NCBI RefSeq assembly: GCF_030769565.1
Contig: NZ_JAVCAP010000002.1
Location: 124,001 to 188,000 of the forward strand
Reading direction: 5' to 3'
Length of the DNA: 64,000 nt
From: Methylophilus aquaticus
GTDB taxonomy: Bacteria > Pseudomonadota > Gammaproteobacteria > Burkholderiales > Methylophilaceae
Below, piece by piece: positions 43,328 through 52,287 of this stretch. Within the stretch, counting starts at the first letter, position 1. The number at the start of each line of letters is the position of its first letter. The notes beneath the pieces are model-generated. The model searched no databases, was not told where the DNA came from, and saw nothing but the letters and a program-made list of their open reading frames with translations. Position numbers and translations under genes: made by a program.

Positions 43328-44974
43328 ATGCTTATGAAGCCTGGCCCAGCAACGTACTCTGTCTTACCAATCACATGGGTTAATCGCCTGATTTGGTTGG
43401 GTTTGTTTGTTTGGGTTGGATTGTCCTTCCGTCAGCATGGCATCAGCAACGATGAGTATGTCCAGCATACCTATGGACAAATGTTGCTCGACTGGTATCG
43501 CACCGGGTTCCGGGATGACGATGCCTTTCATTACCGCAATCTTTACCTATATGGTGGCTTGTTTGACATTGTGGCTGCGTGGCTCGAACCGCATACCAGC
43601 CTTTGGGTGTGGGATTTACGCCATCTGTTGTCTGCCGGATTTGGCTTGCTCGGTTTCTATGGTGTCTCCCGTTTTGCACATTTGCTGGGAGGCTTGCGCT
43701 TGGCCGTACTCTCCATGCTGCTGCTGTTTCTCACGGTCTCATGGTCTGGCACCATGTTCACCCATACCAAAGATGTTCCCTTTGCCACCTGCATGCTTTG
43801 GGCTTTGTATGCGACCGCACTGGTGGTGCGCGACATGGAAAATGTCAGTGGGAAGATCATTGTGTTACTGGGGCTTGCTGTCGGCGGCGCGCTCGGCTTG
43901 CGCGTGGGTGGCGCGTTTGCTGTTATTTACCTGATACTCCTGGTGATCTGGCGCGTCTGGCTTGACCACAAACATCAGCACACGCCTGTTTTTTCGCGCT
44001 TATGGCGCATGGTGCTGGTACTGCTGCCAGCCGCTGTACTGGCTTTTGTATTTATGGCGATCTGCTGGCCATGGAGTGTGATTGAGGCTGACAATCTGCT
44101 GGAAGCAGCCAGAGCATTCTCGCATTTCGATTTCAACATGCAAACCATCGTTAACGGCGTGGTCTACAACATCAGCGGAGTGCCTCGCAGTTATTTGTTC
44201 CAGTATCTGGCTGTCAAACTGCCCGAAGCCAGTCTACTCAGCTTGTTCGCGGCCACTGTAGTGTGCCTGTTTGGCCGTCAGCACTTAGACGTGGCCGATA
44301 CGACGACACGCTTGACCATGCATACTTTGCTCACGGGTATTTTATTTCCATTGGTGTTTGTCATGGATGACAGACCTGCGCTCTACAACGGGGTGCGTCA
44401 CTTTACTTTTCTGGCGCCTTTGCTGGCAATTTTATCAGCCTGGGCAATTGTAGCGGTCTGGCAGGCCATCGGGCGCGGCCAATGGCAAAGCGGCAACACC
44501 TGTCACTCACTCTGGGGTCAGGCAATCTGGGGCGGTGTCATGGTCGGATTAATGCTGGTGACCTTGTTTGATATTGTGCAGTTGCATCCATACCAATACG
44601 TTAGGCTGAATCGTCTGGTGGGTGAGCAGCAAGCGGCCCAATACAAATGGGAGGGCGATTACTGGTCGAGCGCCTTGCGCGAGGCCGCCGGGCAGCTGAA
44701 TGCGAAAAAGCTGCCGCCTCAGTCACATCCTTACTGGGTGGCCGCTTGCGTGGATACCCCGCAAATTGAACCGTATCTGGATAAACGTTTCAGCGTGACC
44801 CGCCGCTGGGAAGAAGCAGACTTCTTCCTGTCGACGACGAATATGCATTGTCACGAGGTGATGCAGGGCCAATTAATCGGGGGTGCGAAACGTCAGGGTA
44901 TGTGGTTATCCGTGCTTAAGGACAGACGCAAACTTGAGGGCAATGCCAGGATGGGCACGCCTGCCAAAAACTAG
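43328..44974 (+). CDS. Membrane glycosyltransferase, GT39/ArnT-like
   Basis: A 548-residue polytopic protein with about 11-12 membrane helices. The first periplasmic loop holds ISNDEYVQHTYGQMLLDWYR, which fits the acidic D/E motif of the PMT/ArnT superfamily (GT-C fold). Later segments include GTMFTHTKDVPFATCMLWAL and DRPALYNGVRHFTFLAPLLA. Enzymes of this kind take a sugar from a polyprenyl phosphate on the periplasmic face. The neighbouring GT2, GtrA and deacetylase genes point to lipid A or another envelope glycolipid as the acceptor. ATG 43328 is chosen; GTG 43319 and ATG 43334 are in the same frame. Confidence 0.82.
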   Translation: MLMKPGPATYSVLPITWVNRLIWLGLFVWVGLSFRQHGISNDEYVQHTYGQMLLDWYRTGFRDDDAFHYRNLYLYGGLFDIVAAWLEPHTSLWVWDLRHLLSAGFGLLGFYGVSRFAHLLGGLRLAVLSMLLLFLTVSWSGTMFTHTKDVPFATCMLWALYATALVVRDMENVSGKIIVLLGLAVGGALGLRVGGAFAVIYLILLVIWRVWLDHKHQHTPVFSRLWRMVLVLLPAAVLAFVFMAICWPWSVIEADNLLEAARAFSHFDFNMQTIVNGVVYNISGVPRSYLFQYLAVKLPEASLLSLFAATVVCLFGRQHLDVADTTTRLTMHTLLTGILFPLVFVMDDRPALYNGVRHFTFLAPLLAILSAWAIVAVWQAIGRGQWQSGNTCHSLWGQAIWGGVMVGLMLVTLFDIVQLHPYQYVRLNRLVGEQQAAQYKWEGDYWSSALREAAGQLNAKKLPPQSHPYWVAACVDTPQIEPYLDKRFSVTRRWEEADFFLSTTNMHCHEVMQGQLIGGAKRQGMWLSVLKDRRKLEGNARMGTPAKN

Positions 44975-45020
44975 CGGCAATCCGCTACAATACTGACAGT
45001 TTATTTTCTTGTGGGACACC

Positions 45021-46058
45021 ATGACAACTCTTGATACCACCCGTCAAACAGTACAGCCGCACATTACTGTCATGGTGCCTGCCTACAATGAGGCAAAAAA
45101 CATTGCGAAGACGCTGGATAATATTGCCCGTGTTCTGCAGCAAATGTCTCCGCACTGGAATATTGTGGTGGTGGACGATGGCAGCCGCGATCAAACGGCA
45201 CATGTCGTGCAGGCTCTCGTTGAAACCTACCGGGTGACACTGGTGCGTTTTTCCCGTAATTTTGGTAAAGAAAACGCCATCTGTGCTGGGTTGAACTATG
45301 CCAGTGGCGACATGGTCATTTGCATGGATGCCGATGGTCAGCATGCGTCTGAACTGATGTTGACCATGCTGGAAAAATGGCGCGAAGGCTATGAGATGGT
45401 GTACGCGGTGCGTCAGGACAGGGCACAGGAGTCCTCGTTTAAACTATGGGGTTCACGCGCGTTTTACCGCATGATGAGCGCGAGTACGCATGTGAGTATC
45501 CCGCGGGATGCCGGTGATTTTCGCCTGATGGACAGAAAAGTGGTGGATGCATTGTGTGCCTTACCTGAGCGTAACCGTTTCATGAAAGGCATTTATGCCT
45601 GGGTAGGATACAAATCGATTGGCATTCCCTATACCCCTCTACCCCGGTTGCATGGTGAAAGCGCCTACTCAAAACTCAAGCTGATCGCACTGGCGTGGAC
45701 TGGCATCACCAGTTTTTCGGTATTGCCTTTGCGGCTGGCGAGTTTTACCGGAGTGATTCTGGCACTGCTGGCTTTTACTTACGGCACCATTGTTATCATC
45801 GATACGCTATTTTTTCATGAATCTATCCCCGGCTGGCCAACCGTTGTTGCGAGTATGATGTTTTTTGCTGGCGTGCAGCTGTTATTCATTGGTGTACTGG
45901 GTGAGTATCTGGCTCGCGTTTACGATGAAGTCAAAGGTCGCCCTCCCTATATTGTGTCCGATGTGGTTGCGCCACAATCAGTATTCACTGATAAAGATAA
46001 ACCTGTGCGCCGCCGTAAAACGCCTGTGCAAAATATTGATCAATCATCACTCTTGTAA
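45021..46058 (+). CDS. Polyprenyl-phosphate glycosyltransferase, GT2 (ArnC/GtrB/DPM-like)
   Basis: A 345-residue GT2 enzyme. The GT-A domain starts ITVMVPAYNEAKNIAKTLDN, has VVVDDGSRDQT, the DXD-like MDADGQHAS, and RDAGDFRLMDRKVVDAL. Two C-terminal membrane helices follow (LRLASFTGVILALLAFTYGT; VVASMMFFAGVQLLFIGVLG) and the GEYLARVYDEVKGRPPYIV tail, all as in ArnC, GtrB and FlmF. It should load a sugar from a nucleotide donor onto undecaprenyl phosphate at the cytoplasmic face. ATG 45021 is preferred over ATG 45009. The next gene starts at TAATG. Confidence 0.92.
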   Translation: MTTLDTTRQTVQPHITVMVPAYNEAKNIAKTLDNIARVLQQMSPHWNIVVVDDGSRDQTAHVVQALVETYRVTLVRFSRNFGKENAICAGLNYASGDMVICMDADGQHASELMLTMLEKWREGYEMVYAVRQDRAQESSFKLWGSRAFYRMMSASTHVSIPRDAGDFRLMDRKVVDALCALPERNRFMKGIYAWVGYKSIGIPYTPLPRLHGESAYSKLKLIALAWTGITSFSVLPLRLASFTGVILALLAFTYGTIVIIDTLFFHESIPGWPTVVASMMFFAGVQLLFIGVLGEYLARVYDEVKGRPPYIVSDVVAPQSVFTDKDKPVRRRKTPVQNIDQSSLL

Positions 46059-46432
46059 TGAAAGCGTCAGTCCTTGCTTTTTTGAGTGTAGGCGCACTGG
46101 CGGCCGGAATGCATTATGTGGTGGCGATTATCAGCCATGCGCTCGGCCTCACTCCCGCCACAGCAAACTGGCTAGGCTTTGCCTGTGCTTTTCCCGTAAG
46201 CTATATTGGCCACCGCCACTGGACGTTTCGTGGGGCACGGTCCAGCCATCGGCAGGCTTTTCCTAAATTCTTAACCGTGGCCCTGCTGGGTTTTTTTGGT
46301 AATCAGGCCCTGCTCTGGTGTGGGCTGCACTGGACCGCCTGGCCTTTTTGGCTGGTATTGGCGCTGGTGATGGTGCTGGTCGCGGCCAGCACTTATGTAC
46401 TGAGTCGTTTTTGGGCATTTGCTCATGGCTAA
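46058..46432 (+). CDS. GtrA-family membrane protein (probable lipid-linked sugar flippase)
   Basis: A 124-residue protein with four membrane helices. It has the GtrA features ANWLGFACAFPVSYIGHRHW, TFRG and FGNQALLWCGLHW. GtrA proteins are believed to flip undecaprenyl-phosphate sugars made by an adjacent GtrB. The start shares one base with the stop of the GT2 gene (TAATG). The 3' end overlaps the next gene by eight bases. Confidence 0.9.
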   Translation: MKASVLAFLSVGALAAGMHYVVAIISHALGLTPATANWLGFACAFPVSYIGHRHWTFRGARSSHRQAFPKFLTVALLGFFGNQALLWCGLHWTAWPFWLVLALVMVLVAASTYVLSRFWAFAHG

Positions 46433-47288
46433 ACTGATTGTTTGTGCAGATGACTACGCCCAATCCACGGCGATTGATGCTGCGATATGCGATTTAATTG
46501 TGAAAGGCCTGTTGACGGCCACTTCATGCATGACCCTCAGTCCGCACTGGGCAAGCAGCGCGAAGCAATTAACCACGGCTATCCGGCAGCAAGCCGATGT
46601 TGGATTGCATCTCGATTTCACCCAGTTTTCGCATGCCTTGCGCCTGCCACATGCGCAACTGGTGCTGCGCAGCCTGCTGCGCTTGCTCGATACGCAAGCG
46701 ATTCTCCATAATATCCGGCAGCAACTGGATGCGTTTGAGTTAGCCATGGGCACCCCTCCGGATTATGTGGATGGGCACTTGCATGTACATCAGCTACCGC
46801 AGATTCGCGTGGCATTGCTGGCAGAACTGTCTCACCGCTATGCGCACTTGCCAGCGGCGCAGCGGCCATGGTTGCGTATTTCCAGCCCACCGGCTGGCAG
46901 CGGATTTAAAGCGCGCCTGATTCACTGCCTGGGCGCGCGCGCCCTGCAGCAGCAAGCCGCCGCATGCGGGTTTGCGTCATCGCCTGTACTGCTGGGCGTC
47001 TATGATTTTCATGGCGATGCTACCGATTACCAGGCACATTGGCAGCAATGGATAGCGCAGTGCCAAAGGTATGCAGATCACGCTATCCCAGGCTTGCCTC
47101 CTGTGTTGATGTGCCATCCGGCGCACCCTGCTGCGCCAGCAGATAGCGATGACCCGATCGCAGCTGCCCGTATTGTTGAATGGCAGCTCATGCAATCCGC
47201 CGCATTTCAGTCCTGGCTGGTGAACATTGATATTCAACCGGTGAAAGGCTCCATGCAACAAACTATATTGATGAAGGAACACATGTGA
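46425..47288 (+). CDS. YdjC/ChbG/HpnK-family carbohydrate deacetylase (NaxD/LgmC-like)
   Basis: A 287-residue YdjC-fold deacetylase. Metal and catalytic residues are visible: the DD pair in IVCADDYAQSTAID, His in VGLHLDFTQFSH, and HxxxH in VDGHLHVHQLPQIR. NaxD of Francisella and LgmC of Bordetella are members that deacetylate undecaprenyl-phosphate-N-acetyl-hexosamine before transfer to lipid A. With the GT2, GtrA and ArnT-like genes around it, the same role is the best guess; chitooligosaccharide or hopanoid deacetylation are alternatives. Start is ATG 46425, inside the end of gtrA. Confidence 0.87.
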   Translation: MAKLIVCADDYAQSTAIDAAICDLIVKGLLTATSCMTLSPHWASSAKQLTTAIRQQADVGLHLDFTQFSHALRLPHAQLVLRSLLRLLDTQAILHNIRQQLDAFELAMGTPPDYVDGHLHVHQLPQIRVALLAELSHRYAHLPAAQRPWLRISSPPAGSGFKARLIHCLGARALQQQAAACGFASSPVLLGVYDFHGDATDYQAHWQQWIAQCQRYADHAIPGLPPVLMCHPAHPAAPADSDDPIAAARIVEWQLMQSAAFQSWLVNIDIQPVKGSMQQTILMKEHM

Positions 47289-48769
47289 AGTCTTGGCTTG
47301 ATTGCTTACAGGCAGCCCCTTCCTGGCAGCGGGCGGGACTGGCTGCCTTATTGGGTGCGCTCACCGTGTTGGGGTTTGCGCCATATTATCTGACGTGGTT
47401 GCCGTGGCTCAGTCTGGCCGTGTTATTCGTACTCTGGCATCAGGCCGCGCACCCCAAACAAGTATTTATGTTGGGATTTGCTTTTGGTCTGGGTTTGTAC
47501 TGTGTCGGGATTTACTGGATTTATATCAGCCTGCATAATTTTGGTGGCATGCCCTGGTGGTTTGCCGGGTTTTGCACAGGATGCCTGTGCGCATTTATGG
47601 CGTTGTTTCCAGCGTTGGCTGGCTACCTGGCCAAACGTGTTGGCAGTCTGCTCTGGCTCGCCCCGGTGTTCTGGGCACTGTCAGACTGGGTGCGTAGCTG
47701 GATTTTTACCGGGTTTCCATGGCTCACCTTAGGTTACTCGCAAGCACCTGCCAGTCCGCTGGCAGCCTATTTTCCAGTGATCGGTGTGTATGGTGTCTCG
47801 GCGCTGACCGCCAGCGTCGCTGCCTTGCTGGCCACCGCCATGCTCTATCACCAACACAAAATCCATGCGCTGTTATCGATTTTTGGGTTGTTTCTGGCCG
47901 GTGGATTGCTGACATTGGTGGTATGGAGTCACCCGGTTGGACAGCCTGTCACTGTTGCCTTGTTGCAAGGCAATATCAGCCAAGCCATCAAGTGGTCTCC
48001 CGAGCATGCGCAACACACCTTGCAGCAATATATGCGGATGGTCAATCAGACACAGGCCAGACTGATCGTGTTGCCCGAAACGGCCCTGCCCATGCTGGCA
48101 GAACAGATCGACTCCGCCTATCTGGAAGCACTCAAGCGACACGCAACGCAACAGCAGGGCGATTTACTGGTGGGCGTGGTTGCCTCTGCGCAGGGTGAAT
48201 ACTTCAACAGCGCATTGAGTCTGGGCGTTTCGCCCATGCAAGCTTATTCAAAAAGTCATCTGGTGCCATTTGGTGAATATATCCCGCTCAAAAGCATGTT
48301 TGGCTGGATCTACCGCGATTGGTTGCATATGCCACTTAGCGACTTGTCTCGCGGCACCTCGAAACAACCCTTGCAAATCGCAGGCCAAAAAGTTGGCGTC
48401 AATATTTGCTACGAAGATGTGTTTGGTGAAGAAATCGCCCTGCAACTGCCGCAAGCAGAACTGCTGGTAAACCTCAGCAACGACGCTTGGTACGGCCAGT
48501 CCTTCGCCGCCGACCAGCACATGCAATTCAGCCAGGTACGGGCCATCGAGACCGGTCGCATGGTACTGCGCAGCACCAACACCGGCGCGACCGCCATCAT
48601 TGATAAAAATGGACAAGTGCTCAGTCATGTACCGCATGATCAGACGGCGATACTGGAGGGGGAGGCGCAGAGTTATCAAGGTATGACACTCTATGTGCGG
48701 TGGGGAAACTGGGCATTTCTCTGTTTGAGCGGCCTGGGGTTATGGTGGGGATGGCTGCGGCGCAGATAG
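47285..48769 (+). CDS. lnt: Apolipoprotein N-acyltransferase
   Basis: Adds the third acyl chain to lipoproteins in the inner membrane. It has 494 residues, with six to seven N-terminal helices and a periplasmic nitrilase domain. The catalytic triad is in LPETALPM (Glu), YSKSHLVPFGEYIP (Lys) and VNICYEDVFGEE (Cys). The start is GTG 47285, overlapping the deacetylase stop (GTGA) and preceded by AAGGA. lnt usually follows corC/ybeX; its placement at the end of a glycosyl-modification operon is unusual. Confidence 0.96.
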   Translation: MKSWLDCLQAAPSWQRAGLAALLGALTVLGFAPYYLTWLPWLSLAVLFVLWHQAAHPKQVFMLGFAFGLGLYCVGIYWIYISLHNFGGMPWWFAGFCTGCLCAFMALFPALAGYLAKRVGSLLWLAPVFWALSDWVRSWIFTGFPWLTLGYSQAPASPLAAYFPVIGVYGVSALTASVAALLATAMLYHQHKIHALLSIFGLFLAGGLLTLVVWSHPVGQPVTVALLQGNISQAIKWSPEHAQHTLQQYMRMVNQTQARLIVLPETALPMLAEQIDSAYLEALKRHATQQQGDLLVGVVASAQGEYFNSALSLGVSPMQAYSKSHLVPFGEYIPLKSMFGWIYRDWLHMPLSDLSRGTSKQPLQIAGQKVGVNICYEDVFGEEIALQLPQAELLVNLSNDAWYGQSFAADQHMQFSQVRAIETGRMVLRSTNTGATAIIDKNGQVLSHVPHDQTAILEGEAQSYQGMTLYVRWGNWAFLCLSGLGLWWGWLRRR

Positions 48770-49192
48770 TCATTAGCTGTCTTGCTCCATACAAAAATGC
48801 ATTGCCCGGATGTTTGTGTGGATTTTTGTAAAGCGCCGCTTTTGTAAAGTACGCCTTATGGAATGTATGGCTCACATGGTACATGTTGATATATTCCTTT
48901 TCGCCCAAGGGCGAAAAATACCGCTGATAGAAATCGCCACGCCTTGCTATCGTGCCGGCGCGGGTATGAATGCCCGCGACTAGGACAAAACCATCAAAAA
49001 TCAGAAGAATACCTTTCGGGTGCCTTTAATAATTCAAATTGCTAAGCCAGCCTTGGCGCGATTAAAAAATTTGGACACCGCAGATAGTGGATATGTAAGA
49101 AAAAATTTTTTATGAGCAACACAATATCGCGACTGAGTATGGACTATTGGAGGTACCCTTTCTTCTATGTTTACTGCACTGCCATGTGGCTG
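48770..49192. other. 423-base gap between convergent lnt and czcA
   Basis: No credible gene. It contains a 2 x 16-base direct repeat (48824-48855) and a symmetric hairpin TTTTCGCCC-AA-GGGCGAAAA (48898-48917) that may terminate one or both genes. A second hairpin, CGCGGG/CCCGCG, lies at 48959-48978, and there is an A6T6 tract near 49100. The last third is AT-rich. Confidence 0.55.
48824..48855 (+). repeat. Two-copy 16-base tandem repeat
   Basis: TTTTGTAAAGCGCCGC followed directly by TTTTGTAAAGTACGCC, 55 bases after the lnt stop. Twelve to thirteen of 16 positions agree. Confidence 0.5.
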
Positions 49193-52100
49193 TTATTTCT
49201 TGCCAAAAAAATGCTGGTACAAAATCGGCAATACAAACAAAGTCAAAAATGTGGCAGTGATCAGTCCGCCAATTACTACAATCGCCAATGGCCGTTGCAC
49301 CTCGGCGCCGGGCCCTGTGGCAAATAACAGTGGAATCAAGCCAAAGCCCGTAATGCTGGCGGTCATCAATACCGGGCGCAGTCGGCGCTTGGCCCCTTCA
49401 AAGGCAATCTTGCCTGCATCCATGCCGCTCTCCGCCAGATGCTGGAAATGGCTCACCATCACCACGCCATTCAGCACGGCAATACCGAGCAGGGCGATAA
49501 AGCCGACCGAGGCAGGCACGGATAAATACTCCCCCGACAGCCAGAGTGCAAAGACGCCCCCTATCATGGCAAACGGAATGTTGACCAGAATTAAAAGCGC
49601 TTTGGGCAAGGAGCCAAATGTCATAAACAGCAGCAGGCTAATCAGCACAATCGCAATGGGGATGACCACACTCAGTCGCGCTGCTGCGCGCTGCTGGTTT
49701 TCAAACTGGCCACCCCATTTCAGCCAGTAGCCTTCAGGCAGCAGCACTTTTGGGGTGACTTTTTGTCTTGCTTCCTCGACAAAACTCACCAGATCGCGGT
49801 CTTTCACATTGGCAGTGATGACGACCATGCGATTGCCACGTTCGCGGTCTATCTTGACTGGGCCTTCCATGCGTACCAGGGTGGTCACGCTGGCCAGCGG
49901 CACAAATCCGCCTTGTGGCAGGGCGATTTGTAACTGGCTATAGTCGGCAGACGATTCACGGATAATCTGGCTACCGCGCAAGAGAATCGGGGTGCGGCGA
50001 TTGCCTTCCTGCACGATGCCGAGCACTTTGCCTTCAAGCTGGCTTTGCAACAGGTTGTTGATCTCGCTGATGTTGAGCCCAAGGCGTCCGGCAGCCACTC
50101 TGTCTATCTTGATTTGCAGATATTGCACACCACTGTTTTGGGGCGTGTAAACGTCCTGGTTGCCGGGGATGGACTCCAGTATCCTGATGATTTCCTGGGC
50201 TTTTTGATTGAGTGTAGGCAGGTCAGGGCCAAACAGTTTGATCGCCAAATCGCCCCGCACGCCCAAAATCATTTCATTCACGCGCATTTCAATCGGTTGT
50301 GTAAAGTTGTAGTCGAGACCGGGAATGCTGCGCATGACGCCGCGCAGCTTTTCGATCAACGCCGGTTTGTCTGCGACCTGCCATTCTTCACGAGGTTTCA
50401 GCACCAGAAAATTGTCGGACTGGTTCAGGCCCATCGGATCCAGACCCAGTTCATCCGAGCCCGTGCGCGAGACGATTTGCTGAATTTCCGGTACTTGCCG
50501 GAGCAGGGCTTGCTGGATCTGACCGTCTGTTTCCACGCTCTGCTGTAAGGAGATGGATGGCAGTTTTTCGGTGCCAATGATTACATCCCCCTCGTCCATG
50601 CCGGGCATAAAAGTCTTGCCCATCTTCGGATAAACCAGCAGGGTGAGCAAAAGCAGTAGCCCTGCGGTGAAAAGTACGTGTCGCGGATACTGCATTGCCA
50701 GGGTCAGGCTGCGTGCATACCAGCGATTGAGATGTCGAATCAGCCATGGGTCCTGATAGGGTGCGTCTTCCGCTGGCGGAGCTTTAATCAGGAAGGAGGC
50801 AAGTACCGGGATAATGGTCAGTGAAAGCAGCAGGGAGCTGCCCAGCGCGAACATGATGCTGAGAGCCACTGGCGCAAACAATTTGCCTTCCAGGCCTTGC
50901 AGGGTCAGTAATGGCAAAAATACAGTAATGATGATGACAATGCCGGCGCTGACCGGGACACTGACTTCACGCATGGCTGCGAGTACCACGGTTAATTTGT
51001 CTGGTACGGATTTCTGCGGCATGTGGGCCAGGTGTTCGACAATGTTTTCTACCACCACCACTGCTGAATCAACCAGCATGCCAATGGCAATTGCCAGACC
51101 GCCAAGCGACATCAAATTGGCAGACATGCCAGTTTGATGCATGAGCCAGAAGGTGGCCAGCATGGCCATGGGCAGGGCGCACGCAACAGTCAATGCAGCG
51201 CGCAGGTTGCCCAGAAACAGCACCAGCAAAATCAGCACCAGCCCTACGGCTTCGAGCAGGGCCTTGTTCACGGTGTGCACGGCACGATCGACGAGGTTGC
51301 CTCGGCTGTAAAAGACATGCGTGGTGACGCCTTGGGGCAAGTGGGGTGCAATTTCGTTGAGCTTGGCACGTACACCTTCAACCACCTGGCGGGCATTGGC
51401 GCCACGCAGCCCGAGTACCAGTCCTTCCACCACTTCACCCTTGCCATCCCTTGACACTGCGCCATAGCGGGTGAGAGCGCCCAGTCGGACTTCGGCAATA
51501 TCGCCAATTCTGACCGGACTTCCCTGCTGGCCTTTTACTATTGTATTGCGCACATCTTCCAGCGTTTTAAAAGCGCCTTCTGCGCGGACCAGCAGTGATG
51601 CCTCGCCATCCTTCAGGCGCCCAGCGCCGTCATTGCGGTTATTGTCGCGAATGGCGGCTTGCAGGTCGCCCAGCGCAATGCCGCGTGCTTGCAGTTTGGC
51701 GTTGTCCGGCACAATTTCGAAGCTGCGTACCAGACCGCCCAGTGCGTTGACATCTGCGACGCCTGCTACGGTGCGCAGTTGCGGGCGAATGACCCAGTCT
51801 AGCAGGCTGCGCTTTTCCTGCAAACTCAGGCGGTCAGATTCGATGGTAAACATGAACATTTCGCCAAGCGGGGTGGTCATCGGGGCCATGCCGCCGGAGA
51901 TCTCTGCAGGCAAATTGGCCCAGACATTATTGAGTCGTTCAGCCACTTGCTGGCGCGCCCAGTAAATATCGGTGCCATCTTCAAAGTCCACCGTGATATC
52001 CGTCAGTGCATATTTGGCCACCGAACGCAGATTGGTCTGTTTGGGGATGCCCAGCATTTCAACTTCAACTGGCGCCGTGATGCGCGCCTCGACTTCTTCA

Positions 52101-52273
52101 GGCGTCATGCCCGGGGATTTGATAATGATTTTGACCTGCGTCGAGGAGACATCCGGAAAGGCGTCAATCGGGATCATCTGGTAAGCCTGCCAGCCGGCCA
52201 GCAATACGCCCAGCGCGAATGCGCATACCAGCAGGCGTTGTTTGAGTGAAATTTCTATCAGCCAATTTAACAT
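49193..52273 (-). CDS. czcA: CzcA-family heavy-metal efflux RND permease
   Basis: A 1026-residue inner-membrane proton/metal antiporter of the HME-RND group. It has the TM1 region and the DAFPDVSSTQVKIIIKSPGM start of the first large loop, with ITVDFEDGTDIYWARQQVAE. TM4 reads GLAIAIGMLVDSAVVVVEN, and the C-terminal half has ILVNIPFAMIGGVFALWLSG. The TM4 segment differs from the DFGxxxDGAxxxxEN of zinc/cobalt CzcA, so the metal is uncertain (Zn, Co, Ni, Cd or Cu/Ag). ATG 52273 is chosen over the in-frame codon at 52312, which lies inside czcB. It is last in the operon. Confidence 0.93.
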   Translation of the reverse strand: MLNWLIEISLKQRLLVCAFALGVLLAGWQAYQMIPIDAFPDVSSTQVKIIIKSPGMTPEEVEARITAPVEVEMLGIPKQTNLRSVAKYALTDITVDFEDGTDIYWARQQVAERLNNVWANLPAEISGGMAPMTTPLGEMFMFTIESDRLSLQEKRSLLDWVIRPQLRTVAGVADVNALGGLVRSFEIVPDNAKLQARGIALGDLQAAIRDNNRNDGAGRLKDGEASLLVRAEGAFKTLEDVRNTIVKGQQGSPVRIGDIAEVRLGALTRYGAVSRDGKGEVVEGLVLGLRGANARQVVEGVRAKLNEIAPHLPQGVTTHVFYSRGNLVDRAVHTVNKALLEAVGLVLILLVLFLGNLRAALTVACALPMAMLATFWLMHQTGMSANLMSLGGLAIAIGMLVDSAVVVVENIVEHLAHMPQKSVPDKLTVVLAAMREVSVPVSAGIVIIITVFLPLLTLQGLEGKLFAPVALSIMFALGSSLLLSLTIIPVLASFLIKAPPAEDAPYQDPWLIRHLNRWYARSLTLAMQYPRHVLFTAGLLLLLTLLVYPKMGKTFMPGMDEGDVIIGTEKLPSISLQQSVETDGQIQQALLRQVPEIQQIVSRTGSDELGLDPMGLNQSDNFLVLKPREEWQVADKPALIEKLRGVMRSIPGLDYNFTQPIEMRVNEMILGVRGDLAIKLFGPDLPTLNQKAQEIIRILESIPGNQDVYTPQNSGVQYLQIKIDRVAAGRLGLNISEINNLLQSQLEGKVLGIVQEGNRRTPILLRGSQIIRESSADYSQLQIALPQGGFVPLASVTTLVRMEGPVKIDRERGNRMVVITANVKDRDLVSFVEEARQKVTPKVLLPEGYWLKWGGQFENQQRAAARLSVVIPIAIVLISLLLFMTFGSLPKALLILVNIPFAMIGGVFALWLSGEYLSVPASVGFIALLGIAVLNGVVMVSHFQHLAESGMDAGKIAFEGAKRRLRPVLMTASITGFGLIPLLFATGPGAEVQRPLAIVVIGGLITATFLTLFVLPILYQHFFGKK

Positions 52274-52287
52274 GTCTTGTGTCCGCC

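Noticed and set aside
49112-49327. 71-codon reading frame at the end of the lnt-czcA gap
   Set aside because: Over half lies antisense in czcA, it has no ribosome site or recognisable protein features.
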